Below the pieces are notes generated by a model, which saw only the letters and a program-made list of their open reading frames with translations, made no database searches and was not told where the DNA came from. This document shows positions 12,632 to 24,734 of a stretch of DNA of 64,000 bases, one piece after another (within the stretch, counting starts at the first letter, position 1; the number at the start of each line of letters is the position of its first letter). Both the position numbers and the translations under genes were made by a program. This DNA comes from Epiperipatus broadwayi (Eukaryota > Onychophora > Udeonychophora > Euonychophora > Peripatidae), in contig JAQFVV010000036.1 in assembly GCA_028023455.1 (NCBI GenBank), forward strand, positions 2,636,452-2,700,451, written 5' to 3'.

Positions 12632-15566
12632 ACCCTTACTTCTTGATATATAAAAGAGTTTAAAATACAACTAGCTCAGTTACATTATTATGCTTAATTA
12701 AAATTTGCATATCTATTTTTAATATACTTTTATATTATCACATCTTAATTAAATTTATTATCAATTATCCAAATCAATATAGTTCCAGATTATATTAATT
12801 AAATAAGTATTTAACAAAATTATGAGACTGTGAAGTAAAGTTACAAAGTAATAAGCAGATTTACACTGAGTTAATATCTTCCAAAATACTGTCTCAATGG
12901 CATAAGAATACTACCACTACCTTATCATCCTACCACTACATCTATAGCATTCTTATGACTTTTAAATGAAATAAATTATCTTTAATAATACTAAAATAAT
13001 TCCTAACTTTTAACTTAAAACATAATTAAATAATCTCAGGTTCTTCTCAGTTTTAAAATAATAATAACTTATGTAAATAAGTATGATGTGGGATTTTATA
13101 TCAAACTTAAATACACCTAACTTATTTTAATAATAATAATAAATAATACTAATCTTAGAGTGTAATTTAATCTCATCTATTTCTATTATATAATCAATCA
13201 TTAAATGAATAAACAATTATATGTATATCTTTTATTTCATATGGTACCTTCATTTTAAAATAGATCAAAATCTTATACTTAATAATCTGTGGCAATAAAT
13301 AATACTGTATTCTTATAATGTGCATTATAATCATCTTATGACCATTGCAATATTTTCTGTTCATGTCAATCAATTCTTATAAAATAATGTTAAGCAAATA
13401 TTGTATTCATTTCTAAATAATAATAACAAATTCATTTTTGTACAAATATTATGTTTATTTCAAATCATCTGATGTCAAAATGCTGTGGTGAAAATAATGA
13501 AACTCGACACACTTTTAAAACAAATTAACAAATTTATTTACAATAACTTCAAATAAAAATTTATTTACACTATTTACAGTTTTAGAATTTAAGAAAATAA
13601 ATAAAATAAAATAAGAAATTACAAATACAAGAAGTTTATACTGTTACTAATTCATATGCTTAACAAGCAATTATACATTCTTTAAATACTATACTAATAA
13701 TATTATAGTATGTTTTCAAAACTTAGATTTTTAAAATAAATGTTAATAAACTTCCATTACAAATAATAATATATGTCAAAATTATTTATGTAGCATGTGT
13801 AAACAATGAAGCTCTACCAATTAAATAGCTACATTAATTAAGTATTACCATTTATAATGTATTATCATGTATTCACTTTATTATTAACATTGCTTAATGC
13901 TTTATATAAATTAATGTATCTTTATAATGTAAAACAAATAATTGACTGTATTTATACTTTACTTAATGTAATTCCTGTTATATGTTTTATCAAATATGCA
14001 TTATATATCTCTATTGTTCAAATATTATTATTTAAATCATTTATCAATTCCAAATTCATAAAGCATTACCTTAGATAAATTCTATGATTCTTTTCTGTGT
14101 AAAAATCATTACTTTACTTTATGTGTTATTTTAATCCTTTCTAATAAATTTCTATCTATAAAACATATTCTAAACTTATCTAAAATTTCCAGAAAATAAA
14201 CATCAATTTAAATAAAATATTCATTATCTAAACTACCTATACTACATTATCTATACTTAATAAACTTCAATCCAAATATAAGCTTCTACCCATAACGTAA
14301 CTTATTTAATAAACAAAATACACAAAAATAGAGTCTTTTCAAATCTATTCTCATCTTGCAAATAATAAAATAATTACCTCAATAAAGAATAAATATAATT
14401 CTAATACTATAACATAATAAAATATCAAAATTTATTTATGAAAGAATCATATAATTATTTCTAAGCTTCTTATGTAATGTTGTATCAGGTTTATATTATA
14501 AATTAAAATTATGCATATTTTAATAAAGTTCGTTGCCAATATAACGTATGTGTTTTCATAAAATATCTATCCATTCATTCTACAACAACATAATATTCAG
14601 TTGACCTAAAGAAAAACATATCAAATTCATTAAAAATCATTATACAATATTTTTACCATAATAATAATAATGTCCAGTCTGCTATCCAACATTCTTCGGA
14701 ATTTGCAGCTTCATAAAATAAAATCATTCACATTTACACTCATAAACATTCATTAGAATATTTCGTGTTATACTAATTATAAAATAGATTTATGTAATTA
14801 ATTATTATATTATTTTTTAAGTTAGTATTTAATAAATGTACCTAACCTACTTTTAATAGTTTAATAATATTTTAAATTTTATGTTAAATAAATAAAATAA
14901 AAGTTTATATTACATATTTCCAATGACGTCTTCTGTTCTACCATAAAAGTTCTAACAAATATCCTACATATAAAGTCAATAGAACACTATTTCCTGTTCC
15001 GTTGTATCACGTGTTTCTTGAAAGTTTATAATAAAAATGATAACGTTCTTTTTTAAAAATAAATTTCAGTTCCACAAGAAAACAAAATAAAATTAAAAAA
15101 AAATAATTTATAAGTTCTGGATCCAGTTCTTCATAGATTATTATTTAAAAATTATTATTTCTAAATTAATTTATAGTTTATAAATTATTTTTCATTGAAT
15201 TATTTTAATCAACTTGGCTTGCTTGGTTTGGTTTGATTTGATTTGGACATCCATGTATTACTTGCACATTTATAAATAACATATTCAGGTAAGAATTAAT
15301 TTCTCCATCTATAACGACCAGCGTTTTAGACTACTTCAATAATAATAATTTTATTATATTACGATTTTAAAAATCATATTTATAATCTATTTGCCTTTTC
15401 AAATCGTCAATATTTAGTCTTTTAAGCACAAAGACTTAACAAGGCAAGTATTTATTAAAATTACTACTTCTTATATCTTTACTTAAGATATACATTTTAA
15501 TCTTTTTAAAATCTGCAAAAATACTTTCTTTCTATAGAAGTATTCATATTTCTTTTAAATATCTAT

Positions 15567-15719
15567 TTATAATAGACAATAGTAATTTAAACTTTTAAAA
15601 CTATTTATAGTCCAAAATACTACTTTTCTCCATCTCGTAGTTTTATGTACTAATCCAGCGTCTATTATTTCTCTAGCATAAAGTTTCTGATATATTTCTC
15701 CGATATGTGATGTTTCCAT
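15567..15719 (-). CDS. Hypothetical 50-residue open frame downstream of the promoter candidate
   Basis: ATG at 15719 has A at -3 and G at +4, a strong metazoan start context. The frame stops at TAA (15567-15569). The product starts METSHIGEIYQKLYAREIID, is mixed charged and hydrophobic, and has no signal peptide or domain I recognise. One very short upstream frame (ATGATAAGTATGCAGTAG) lies in the predicted leader. Its composition is more protein-like than the isoleucine-rich shadows around it, but at this length chance is a serious alternative. It could also be a first exon or part of a mobile element. Confidence 0.22.
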   Translation of the reverse strand: METSHIGEIYQKLYAREIIDAGLVHKTTRWRKVVFWTINSFKSLNYYCLL

Positions 15720-15950
15720 GATTATTCGTACGTAAATTGAGTTTCGATATTGAGAAGATCAATAGGGAATTATTAAGTTTCTACTGCATACTTATCATTT
15801 AAAAAAATTATAAAATTATATACAATAACACTCTTATGATTTTAAAATTGATTTTAAGAGCGTTTATAAATTTACTTGGCTATTTTCTCAATAGCACGAT
15901 TAACTTAGAAATTTAATTACAGAGAGCCCCCTTCAACAATTGAATCCAGC

Positions 15951-15983
15951 TTTTATACTCGAAGAGACTCCACATCTGATTGG
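15951..15983 (-). promoter_or_regulatory. CCAAT plus TATA core promoter candidate
   Basis: On the minus strand CCAATCAG (15983-15976) is followed 18 bases later by TATAAAA (15957-15951) inside GAGTATAAAAGCTGG. A start site would fall near 15927, within TGTTGAAGGGGGCTC. The downstream strand is the G-rich strand of the skewed block, as transcribed strands often are. The skew also extends upstream of the promoter, which weakens the argument. It could belong to a host gene or a degraded LTR. Confidence 0.35.
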
Positions 15984-16959
15984 TACATTTAAACAATCAA
16001 ACTTTGCTGGCTTATTTCCATATTTATCAACTCACTATTAAAAATAAAATAATGACTTATTTAATATTTAATATTATTACATTTTTTTACAAATAATTTT
16101 TATCGTTTATTCAAATCTATTAAACATTTTTTAAAATATTCTTTCTCACTCAATTTAAATCTTAACTTTTATAAGATCATTTAAAATAAACTAAATCTTT
16201 TAAATACGTTATATTTTTAAGACAATATTTTTTAAAAATCAGATTTAATATTTTACATTAATATCTTTATTTTTATCTCGTGATAACTCACGTATTATTA
16301 TAAATTTCACAACATAATTTTAAAATAGTTTTTCAACTTTATGAGAAAGCTTCCAAGCATGTGTGTGTGTATCTCTAATTAACATCTATTTTTACAATAC
16401 AAGAAACGCTTCCCATAATCTAAAAATAACTTAACAATTGCTTTTTAAAATAAATATTTATTTTTAAGAATAAATAAGATATTATATCAGATTTTAAAAT
16501 AACTATTTGATATGATTAAAATCAAATATTAATCTCAATTTAAGTACTTATAATTTAAAATATTTTTATTCACTTTTAACATATATTTTAAACTAAATAA
16601 ATATCTTTGTCTAATTTTAACTTGTCTTTTAATCACTTTAGCTTCAAACATTTGTTATTGAATTTATTAATGCAGTATTACATCATAATCATCATCATTT
16701 TAAATATTTTCTCAATATCAACACAATTCACATACCAAACACTCATAGATTGCTTTAATTAAACTTATGGTAACATTACCACAAGCAAAGTCAACATCAC
16801 ATATTTAGAATACTTCCTAAATTTAAAATTTTCTACTAGACTAGCACAAAACTTAAATGGTGACCCATACAAAAGGGCACAATATATATATATATATAGT
16901 TTATTAGTTAGTTAGTTCTAGTGCAATGTCTTTATTCATATGATTTGAGAATTTAATTT

Positions 16960-17880
16960 CCAATAAGAGCATTATTTGATCACCATTTTTTATGCTTATA
17001 TAAGTGGTTAAAACAGTCAAAATTTCTTTTCATATAGTAGTGACAACTAGTGCAAATCATAATAATCAATAGATGATATATTTGTGCATCAAAATCCATA
17101 TATAGTGCTTATTCATCCAATATCCTTAGACTAGTTTCTAGCTTATGGCCTTCATCAGTTATGAGTCATGTATCTGAGAGTACTGCACCTAAAACATTGT
17201 ATGTAATGCAATCTTCCAGCAGCAACTTTTACCTTTTTAATTAACTACAAAAGTCTGAGTCCAAAATACAAATACCATAACTTTTCAATCCAAGCTCATT
17301 TGCTTGTAATCATACAGATCTGAATCCAGTTCAGTATCTATACATTTTTATGTTTTTGGTTTTTTAATAATCATAGTCACATTATTTGGTTAGGAATGAT
17401 ATTAAATCATTAAAACATCAGATTATCACTATTTCTTACCATTATACAAGCTGTTAAAACAGTACTATATCTTTCCATACAGTAGTCCCATCCAATGCAT
17501 GCCATAGTAATCAATAGATACTAGAACACTTGTGCATAAAAATCCCTATCTATAAGCAAATGAGTTTAGATCGAAAATATTATTATGTTTTCATTTCATA
17601 CCCATAGCTTTATATTTAATTAAAAGGCTTCTGGAAGGTTACCTTGGATCTAAATATCTAGGTGCAATGCTCTCAGATCCAAAGCTACCCTTTGATAAAC
17701 ACTACAAACTAGAAACAAGGCTGAGAATGTTCAATGAGTAGGCACTGGATAGAGATTTTGATGCACATATTATCCAATGATTACTATAGCTTGCACTAGG
17801 TAGCTCTACTGTATGGAGAGTTGTTTTGGTTTTATGTTTCAAAAATATATGGTGGAGTTGAAATTATTAACTTTTTCATA
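16960..17880. repeat. Repeat family B, old palindromic copy
   Basis: The left half (CATCCAATATCC ... AGACTAGTTTCTAGCTTATGGCCTTCATCAG) and the right half (AATGCTCTCAGATCC ... ACTGTATGGAGAGTTGTTTTG) are inverted relatives of each other. Both match the palindrome at 25850-27045. An internal forward piece around 17440-17560 repeats the left end. Divergence is higher than in the 26 kb copy. Confidence 0.65.
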
Positions 17881-17984
17881 CTATGATAGATCCATTGTCC
17901 TTTCTGTGACACTTTTTGTAATCTTTTCAGCATCATTTTACATTCAAATTCATTAAAATGGACTTGATTTAGTACTAATGCATG

Positions 17985-19660
17985 TTACACATATATAAAA
18001 TATTTTAAAAAATCATATTGAAACTTTGAAAATATTAAAAAATTAAAAATAAATAGAAAACAAAGAATGCAAAATGTCATTCAGTTATCCTCAGGAAAAC
18101 AGCTTCAGAAAATAAACAAAATCTGTTTTTGTTTCAAATGTATTTTTGAACATGAATTAATAATAAATGCTAAACTGTAAGAAATCTATAAAATTCTGCT
18201 TTAAAATATTAAAATTGTTTAACAACTTTTAAAATATCACAAGGAATCCAAACACAGTGTTGTAAAGGTGACTCATTTCATAATCTGGAATGATCAGAAT
18301 GCCATAATTTTTTATATTAACATTATGCTATAAGTTATTATTTCTACTTTTAAAAATAAAACATATACATGTAAAATAAAAGTGCAATAATGTATATTTT
18401 TAACTTTTAATAATTATTGCATGATTATTGTGTAAAAATAATCATGAATCTTATAATGATCTATGCATAATATCAATTTCTATTCTTAAAAATAAAACAT
18501 ATACATGTAAAATAAAAGTATAATGTTTATTTTTGATTTTTATTAATTATTACACCTGGGTCTCGTTTTATGCGGTAGATAGGTTCCTCAGAAAACACGC
18601 ACAAAAGAAATCGCATAAAAATAGACTTAACTTATCTTGAAAAATGAGTATAGGGGTTGTAATTTTTAGAAATCGCATAAAAGCAAAGCAAGAAGAAAAA
18701 ATTACTTTAAATTTTGCATTAAAAAAATAAGAAAATAAAGTATGACTAATAAAAAATTTCAAATATTTGAAAAAAAATAATACAAGACAAACTTTTTTTA
18801 CTTTTTTTATTAACTACAGAATTTAATTTTACATGTTTTCATACATATTTTAATCATTAGCAGTTATTTGGCTATTTGACAATATGCATTCGTTTGTGAA
18901 CTGTTAAGAAATCAGATTCGTCATGTGACATACAACTAGTGCCACTTTTAGTCTTAAGCTGTGTTAATGATTTTTTGTTTCTATATTAAAAAAATGAGAT
19001 CATAATCAAAACATAAAATTATAGATTATCATTAGAAAAATTATTTTCAGTTTATAAAATCAATAAAATCTTCTTTAAAAATCTAAAAAAATATTTATTT
19101 CTGTTATAATTAACAAAATACGTTTTAAAAGTTATTGCGATATTTTTATATATAAATATAAATCTATTATTATTATTTACTCATTAGTATAAGTAGGTTA
19201 TTTACATTTAAGCTAATATTCTAAATACAGCTTCAGGCCATATTCACATTAGCTGCTAATATAACGTTATATTTTTGAAAGAAAAAAAAGTATTTCAAGT
19301 CAAAATAAGTTATTAATAATTTAAATTTCTTAATATCTAATAAATATAGTGAAATATGAAAGATATTAAGAAGAAACATGAATCGCATAACTTCAAAATC
19401 GCATTAAAATAATCCACATAAAACAAGACCCAGGTGTACATGATTATTGTGTAAAAATAATCATGAGATTTGTAATAGACTATGCATAATATCAATCTCT
19501 TTTTCTTTTCCAAAAATCTTCTCAAAGTAATCATACAAATGCTTTTGAAATTGAAGAATAAAAAAGGGAAATCACTAAGTATGTGGATGCAAGTTTAAAT
19601 TACTCTGGCCTTATTACTTTTTGACTACATTAATCTCCTTAGACTTTTTTTTCACTTAAG
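17985..19660. repeat. Family L second copy with local tandem duplication, split by a TIR element
   Basis: Corresponds to 5930-7300. A ~125-bp unit (AAAAATAAAACATATACATG ... ATGCATAATATCAATTTCTATTC) occurs at about 18350-18480 and again from about 18485. The second unit is interrupted by the element at 18553-19436 and resumes as CATGATTATTGTGTAAAAATAATCATGAG at 19439. Confidence 0.55.
18553..19436 (+). mobile_element. Complete 884-bp non-autonomous pogo/Tigger-like transposon
   Basis: Ends are CACCTGGGTCTCGTTTTATG at the left and the reverse complement of CACCTGGGTCTTGTTTTATG at the right. The ~23-bp terminal inverted repeats differ at two places, both CpG-to-TpG type. It is flanked by TA on both sides (18551-18552 and 19437-19438), the duplication made by Tc1/mariner/pogo transposases. 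The TCGTTTTATGCGG-type end resembles Tigger ends. No transposase frame is present, so it needed one in trans. The neighbouring tandem unit at 18411-18425 shows the unoccupied site AATTATTGCATGATT. Confidence 0.85.
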
Positions 19661-19799
19661 GAAAAAATATTTGAAAATACACAATTTTGCTTATAAAAAA
19701 TAGTAAAATATCTCAAAGGATGGTTATAGAAACATAATTTAAGCTAATATAATAACAATGAATTTTGCCAAAAGAGCTCTGCATTGAAGATATAAAAAA

Positions 19800-19885
19800 A
19801 TAAATATATCTTGAGCCAACTTATGAGTATTGGTTCAGTACAAAATGCATCTTGGGGAACATTTGTCTTTTAAGATGTCTTTATT
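19800..19885 (+). repeat. Fragment of repeat family A
   Basis: GAGCCAACTTATGAGTATTGG followed by TTCAGTACAAAATGCATCTTGGG matches the interior of family A (57505-57540) and the fragment at 60955-61010. Confidence 0.4.
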
Positions 19886-20603
19886 CATATATTTCAAAAA
19901 TATACACTTGACTTGAAGTTATTAAGTATATCTATAAAACATATTATAATGGAAAAAGAAAACAGAAGTTGAGTTACTCTACATGTATGTGTTTTAGTTA
20001 AAAAATAATTAAAATAATTTTTAGATGAGGTTTAAAATTTATGTTTGATATAGATATAATTTCTAGTTTAATAAATGATAAGCACTAATCTATGTAAACA
20101 GATTGTGTCAAAAATGTAGATGAAGCAGGATGCATCTGACTATGGTCAGACCTATGGTCTTCAGATAGAATGTTAAGAATAACGCGATGAATTAACTAAC
20201 CAATGATCATATCCACCTCCAATGGACTAGCTCTTAGTTTATTCATTAAATCTATACGATTTAGGCTAGTTCATCCATACCTAATAAATTAAGTTTGTTA
20301 CTTGTAAATCAAAATGAAAGTATTCAAAATATTTAAAATATTTATGTATATTCTTATAAATTTGTTTAAGTTTTAATTAATCACACTGTTATTTAAAAAA
20401 AATACTATTTCTGTTCTTATTTTGATTAACTTTCTGATGTTTCAATAATCACTGAAATTTCATGTATATAAAATGCTAAGGATATATAAATGTAGATAAA
20501 GGATTGGTTGTTTGTCTTAAATATTGTTTTGTGGTATCTCCAAATATATATATATATATATATCTGGGGTGATAATGAAAAATGTGTACATTCACAGTCA
20601 ACT

Positions 20604-20827
20604 CTACTTTATTTGAAAATCCAAACTGTTGTTTAATAGAATTGGCATTGTGTAAATTGACTCCTAGAATAAAAGTTAATAAAAAAAAATAAATACCAGG
20701 GATCAACTGAACTAGCTACTTTATTTGAAAATCCAAACTGTTGTTTTAATAGAATTGGCATTGTGTAAATTGACTCCTAGAATAAAAGTTAATAAAAAAA
20801 ATAAATACCAGGGATCAACTGAACTAG
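20604..20827. repeat. Recent 112-bp tandem duplication
   Basis: CTACTTTATTTGAAAATCC begins at 20604 and again at 20716. The two 112-bp units are almost identical, differing mainly in homopolymer lengths, and both end in CAGGGATCAACTGAACTAGC. Near-identity implies a recent duplication. The unit itself is of unknown origin. Confidence 0.9.
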
Positions 20828-21002
20828 CACGACAATATACAATTTATATATAGAAAGAAATTAATAATTAATGTTTCGATATGATCTTAGAAACAACACT
20901 TTAAATTAAACGATCATTGTAAACCAATATAATTTAGATAACTGTCTTTATATATACAGACAATGTGTATATACAATTCCTTATATATTAACATTTAAAA
21001 CT

Positions 21003-21098
21003 TGTCAAGCGTTGGTAGCCGAGAGGTCAGCGCAGCTGTCTTGCAAGCAGTTGCTTGCAGATAGTTGGTGCGGGTTCGCTTCTCGGCCGATGCTTTGA
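21003..21098 (+). mobile_element. Short tRNA-derived SINE (family H), best copy
   Basis: About 96 bases contain an A box (TGGTAGCCGAGAGGTCAGCG) and a B box (GCGGGTTCGCTTC) spaced as in a type II (Leu/Ser-like) tRNA with a long variable arm. The outer ends TGTCAAGCGTTGG and CCGATGCTTTGACA are complementary, extending the acceptor-like stem. Copies at 40844-40935 and 55150-55233 share this plan and lie in unrelated flanks. It is therefore a mobile tRNA-like repeat rather than a tRNA gene. Confidence 0.7.
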
Positions 21099-21109
21099 CA
21101 TATAGAAAG

Positions 21110-23700
21110 AAAAAAAATTATGTATAGTAAAATGGCACGCAAATTAATCATCACAAAATCCAAAAATTTTAAAGTGAACATTGTCAATGGCTTAACAACT
21201 GTAGCAAAATTTTCCTGATGTATAAATAGTAAAAAAAAAAATTAATGACCAGAGATAATATTTTCAGTAAATAAAAATAAATCGTAAGATTAAAAAAATA
21301 CTGACAATTAAAGATAAAAAATATATTATTTATCCATAGGATTTAAATATGTAAAAATAGTTTTGAAAAACTGATAGCAAAGTTATACATAGTTTGATTT
21401 AGCTTTATAAAAACAAAATAAATAAAAATTTTGGAAACAAAAAGTGAATAATTCAATAAAGATAAACGTTTTATCATAGACAAAAACTTTATTATTTCAA
21501 ACTCAAAGTCAGAAAAAGTGATTGTGTGTGAATATGAATATATGCACTCATATATGGTTCCATATATAGTATCCATTAGGTGGATATTTAATAGCAGACA
21601 AAAGTATAATAGGTAATACCAATGAAAACATCACAAGCCAGAGAAATGAAAAGCTAAGACTAAATTCTAATCAGCCGAGATCTGAAATCGTTTATTTCAT
21701 AATGAACATTTTAATAAGCACAACTTTACATATATCTTTATCACTTTTTTTTTAAAAGCAAATATTTGAAGTATTTATAATAAATAAGCAACATTTATAT
21801 ACTATTACTATAAAGAAAATGTAACTACAAAACGTTTTGTGAAGAGTAAAATTTAATACGTAATGATATCTTAATACGATTAATATTATATTAGCACACA
21901 ATTTTTTTTATTTTAAAAAAAGACTAAGGGATTTTATTGCTTAGGAGTTCATAAATGCGAGCCCCAGAATCGATCTTGAAACCTCCCGATTCCTATACCA
22001 AACCACATAGGACATTTAATTTCAAAAAAATATCTCGGCACAACTTTGTTTGATATATTGTGCACAAACATAACTAAACAAATACTTCTACTTTTAATTT
22101 AAAAAAAACCTCTACAGTTACAATATAAATACAACTTTAATCACTTTAGATTATACAAAAGCGTACATAGTTTGAAACTTTTTTGTCTTATAAAATTTCT
22201 TTATACATAATCTGGTTTTTTTTAAAATATCGTAATTAGTTAATATGAGTAAAATGTTATTATGTGACAGCAAACAAATAAATTATTACAATTTAAGGGG
22301 TGTTTATCTAAGTCTAATATTGACAAAAAATAAATAATGGTATCCATTACCTCAGCCCCATATGACTGGAGAAAAATGCATCATATTATAATCATCAACA
22401 AAAATTAATCTGGGATTACTATTTCTGACTAATAGTAAATAAATACGCACAATTATTTTTTATTTTTATTTTACTGTATTCAATCATTATGCCACCCTGT
22501 CATCATTTAATGCTTAATGTGATCTGTCTTTTCTAAACTAATTGTGATAATGGTTGTATGTGTTTATGTCCTTTAACTACACACATAATTCTGATTTCGA
22601 TCTTTTTCTTATTCATTTGTTTTGCCATCTTTTCAATTGTCTTTTTAGCTTTATTTTGTTTACTGTTTTGTTTATTTTTTTTACAAGTTAATGATCAATA
22701 GATTATTGAAAGAAAACTCTAACATAGCTTCTGATCAGAAAACATTTCAAGATTCAACTAGTCTAAACATCATAATAAATCCCGAGCCTCTGAAGTATGT
22801 ATATTACAAAGACATTGCTACAGCTGCTACTAAGTATCAGTAATGTTTTGTCATATTAATTATATTGTTTTCTTTGCTTATGTATATATTTATTTATTAC
22901 TTCTTTAAAAGGCAAGTATTCATGTAAATATTATTTTAAAAAAAAACTTTTTGCAATTATTATTTTACACAAGTATAATTTACAAAGTTAATTCTAAAAT
23001 CGTGAATAAATACATAAATAATCAAATGAGTACTTATTTAGAAGTCCCTAAGAAGTTTGAACATCAGAAATGAAATAGTTAGAACTGTGTTCCATGGACT
23101 TTATGTTCCAGAATCTGTCAATTTGCTACTTACTACACTAAAGAAGAAATGAATGGATCTGGGATTAATATCTAATACTGAAAATAAGATTAAGCTATGA
23201 TCAACATCACATTAGTTCTGTTAGATGTATAATAATTTTTGTGACTCATAGACAATGAGAAATATTTTAAATAATAAAAAATCAAGTAAATCCATTAAGA
23301 AAATGAATGATTAATTACATATATGTCATTTGAGATATAGATAATTTAAACAAATTTTCAAAAAAAAAACATTAAACAGCTTTTTAAAATAATTAAACAC
23401 AACAAACATCTGCTTTACTTAACAGTTGTGCATATTTGTTTAAAAAAAGCTCCAGTTATGATAAATAATCCAAACGTTTTATTATTACAACATACTCTTT
23501 CATATCACATTGCACAGAATAACTAAGTGCCCTAGAAAAACTTGACTCAAAAAAATATTACAATTTTGCTTAGTTCATTCCTAATCATCACATAGCATCA
23601 TAAGACAATAATTATTTGATCCACTTGTTATTAAAAGCTTAAACCATTTGAAAGTAATTAAATACGTAACTACATAATTATTAAATATCATTGATAATAT
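21110..23700. other. AT-rich region without recognised features
   Basis: I find no domain-bearing frame, terminal repeats or family members in this stretch. Short minus-strand open frames (21343-21576) are rich in Ile, Tyr and Phe, as random AT-rich DNA would give. Confidence 0.5.
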
Positions 23701-23754
23701 AAAAAATAGTCATATATCATATGACCCTATTTCTTTTAAGTTTGTAAAATATAA

Positions 23755-24107
23755 ATAAAGAGCTTTGCTAATTGCTCAACAAGCTTTGCGATAAATGCTT
23801 AGCCAGAGAAAAAAATTTTAAATATCTCTATCACAAAACCACACCCAAACCCATGACCAATGGTTTCATGATTTGGCACTCCTCAGAGAAGTGCTAGGAT
23901 GGTTTGAGATACCCTAGCACCTCTCTGAAGAGTGCTAAAGCATGAAACCATTGGTCACTACCCTAGCACCTCTCTGAGGAATTCCAATGCATGAAACCAT
24001 TGGTCAAGAGTTTGAGGGTGGTTTTCTGATAGAGATATTTAAATGCTTTCTCTGGTTAAGCATTTATCACAAAGCTTGTTGAGCAGTTAGCAAAATTCTT
24101 TGTTTAT
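23755..24107. repeat. Palindromic repeat family F element with internal duplication
   Basis: The left arm (AAGAGCTTTGCTAATTGCTC ... AGAAGTGCTAGG) and the right arm (CCCTAGCACCTCTCTGAGG ... GTTAGCAAAATTCTTTG) are inverted copies of about 150 bases. Near the centre a ~58-base unit, from CCCTAGCACCTCTCTGA to CATGAAACCATTGGTCA, is tandemly duplicated. The arms match the tandem repeats at 5159-5885. Confidence 0.8.
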
Positions 24108-24734
24108 CATTGATGATATGTACTTTGACTCATCCCAGATATAAATAAAAAAAAAACAATCAGTATTGACTTTAAAATTACTTAGGAAATAACAAATGTA
24201 TTGGTTGTTTTTCTCTTAGCAGCACTTTATAGTTATGTAAGACTACTTGGTACATGTCAAATTGTCATTTAGAAGTTCTTGCAGTTTTATAAATGACAGA
24301 TATAAAATCTTACATATTAAATATAAAAATTGATTAATTTGCTTACTTATTATATCAGAGATATAATAAAATCCCACATGTAATAAAGCTGTATATTCTC
24401 AGTGTAAAGGTATATTACAAAACCTAAATCAAAATTTAAAAAAATTATATTGAATCAAGCATAAACCTCAAAGATATTGTGAAATCAGATATTAGATAAT
24501 ATATAAGTATTTATAATAATTAACTTTAGAATTCTAAACTATGTAAATGTGAGATATACTAAGCAACCTCCAAGAATCCTATTTTTCTCAGAACACCAAC
24601 ATAATCAAAAATAATTCATAATTTTACATTGTGAAAAAGGCAGCTACATTATTAAAAGAATTGTTTCTTAAAGGTATTAACTGAAACACACAGGCTTATT
24701 ATACACCTGGGTTTATAAATATAATATATAGGGT

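Larger units (their letters stand above)
11950..16860. other. ~5-kb G-poor, C-rich compositional block without recognised genes
   Basis: Plus-strand C greatly exceeds G. Hand counts give 33 C against 5 G in 14161-14340, and 29 C against 7 G in 16561-16740. No transposase, RT or conserved domain is visible. TGGTGACCCATAC near 16859 resembles the start of some retroelement primer-binding sites, which would fit a degraded giant LTR, but no second LTR is in the window. A minus-strand promoter-like pair lies inside at 15951-15983. Confidence 0.5.

Noticed and set aside
12411-12653. Open frame ending in a long Ile-Tyr repeat (others at 54129, 55148 and 57685)
   Set aside because: Translation of (TA)n microsatellites, with no domain on either side.
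13857-14078. Mitochondrial insertion, because of the hydrophobic 73-codon frame and strand skew
   Set aside because: No recognisable mitochondrial protein, rRNA or tRNA motif is present. The hydrophobic composition follows from AT-rich DNA.
13481-16860. A giant solo LTR spanning the C-rich block
   Set aside because: The TGGTGACCC word near 16859 and TG/CA-like ends are suggestive. However, no second LTR, target duplication or purine tract is visible, and the TATA box would lie outside the minus-strand boundaries I tried.
21003-21098. Genuine tRNA gene
   Set aside because: A and B boxes are present, but the anticodon arm is not clean. Two further degraded copies with the same extended ends show it is a mobile repeat.
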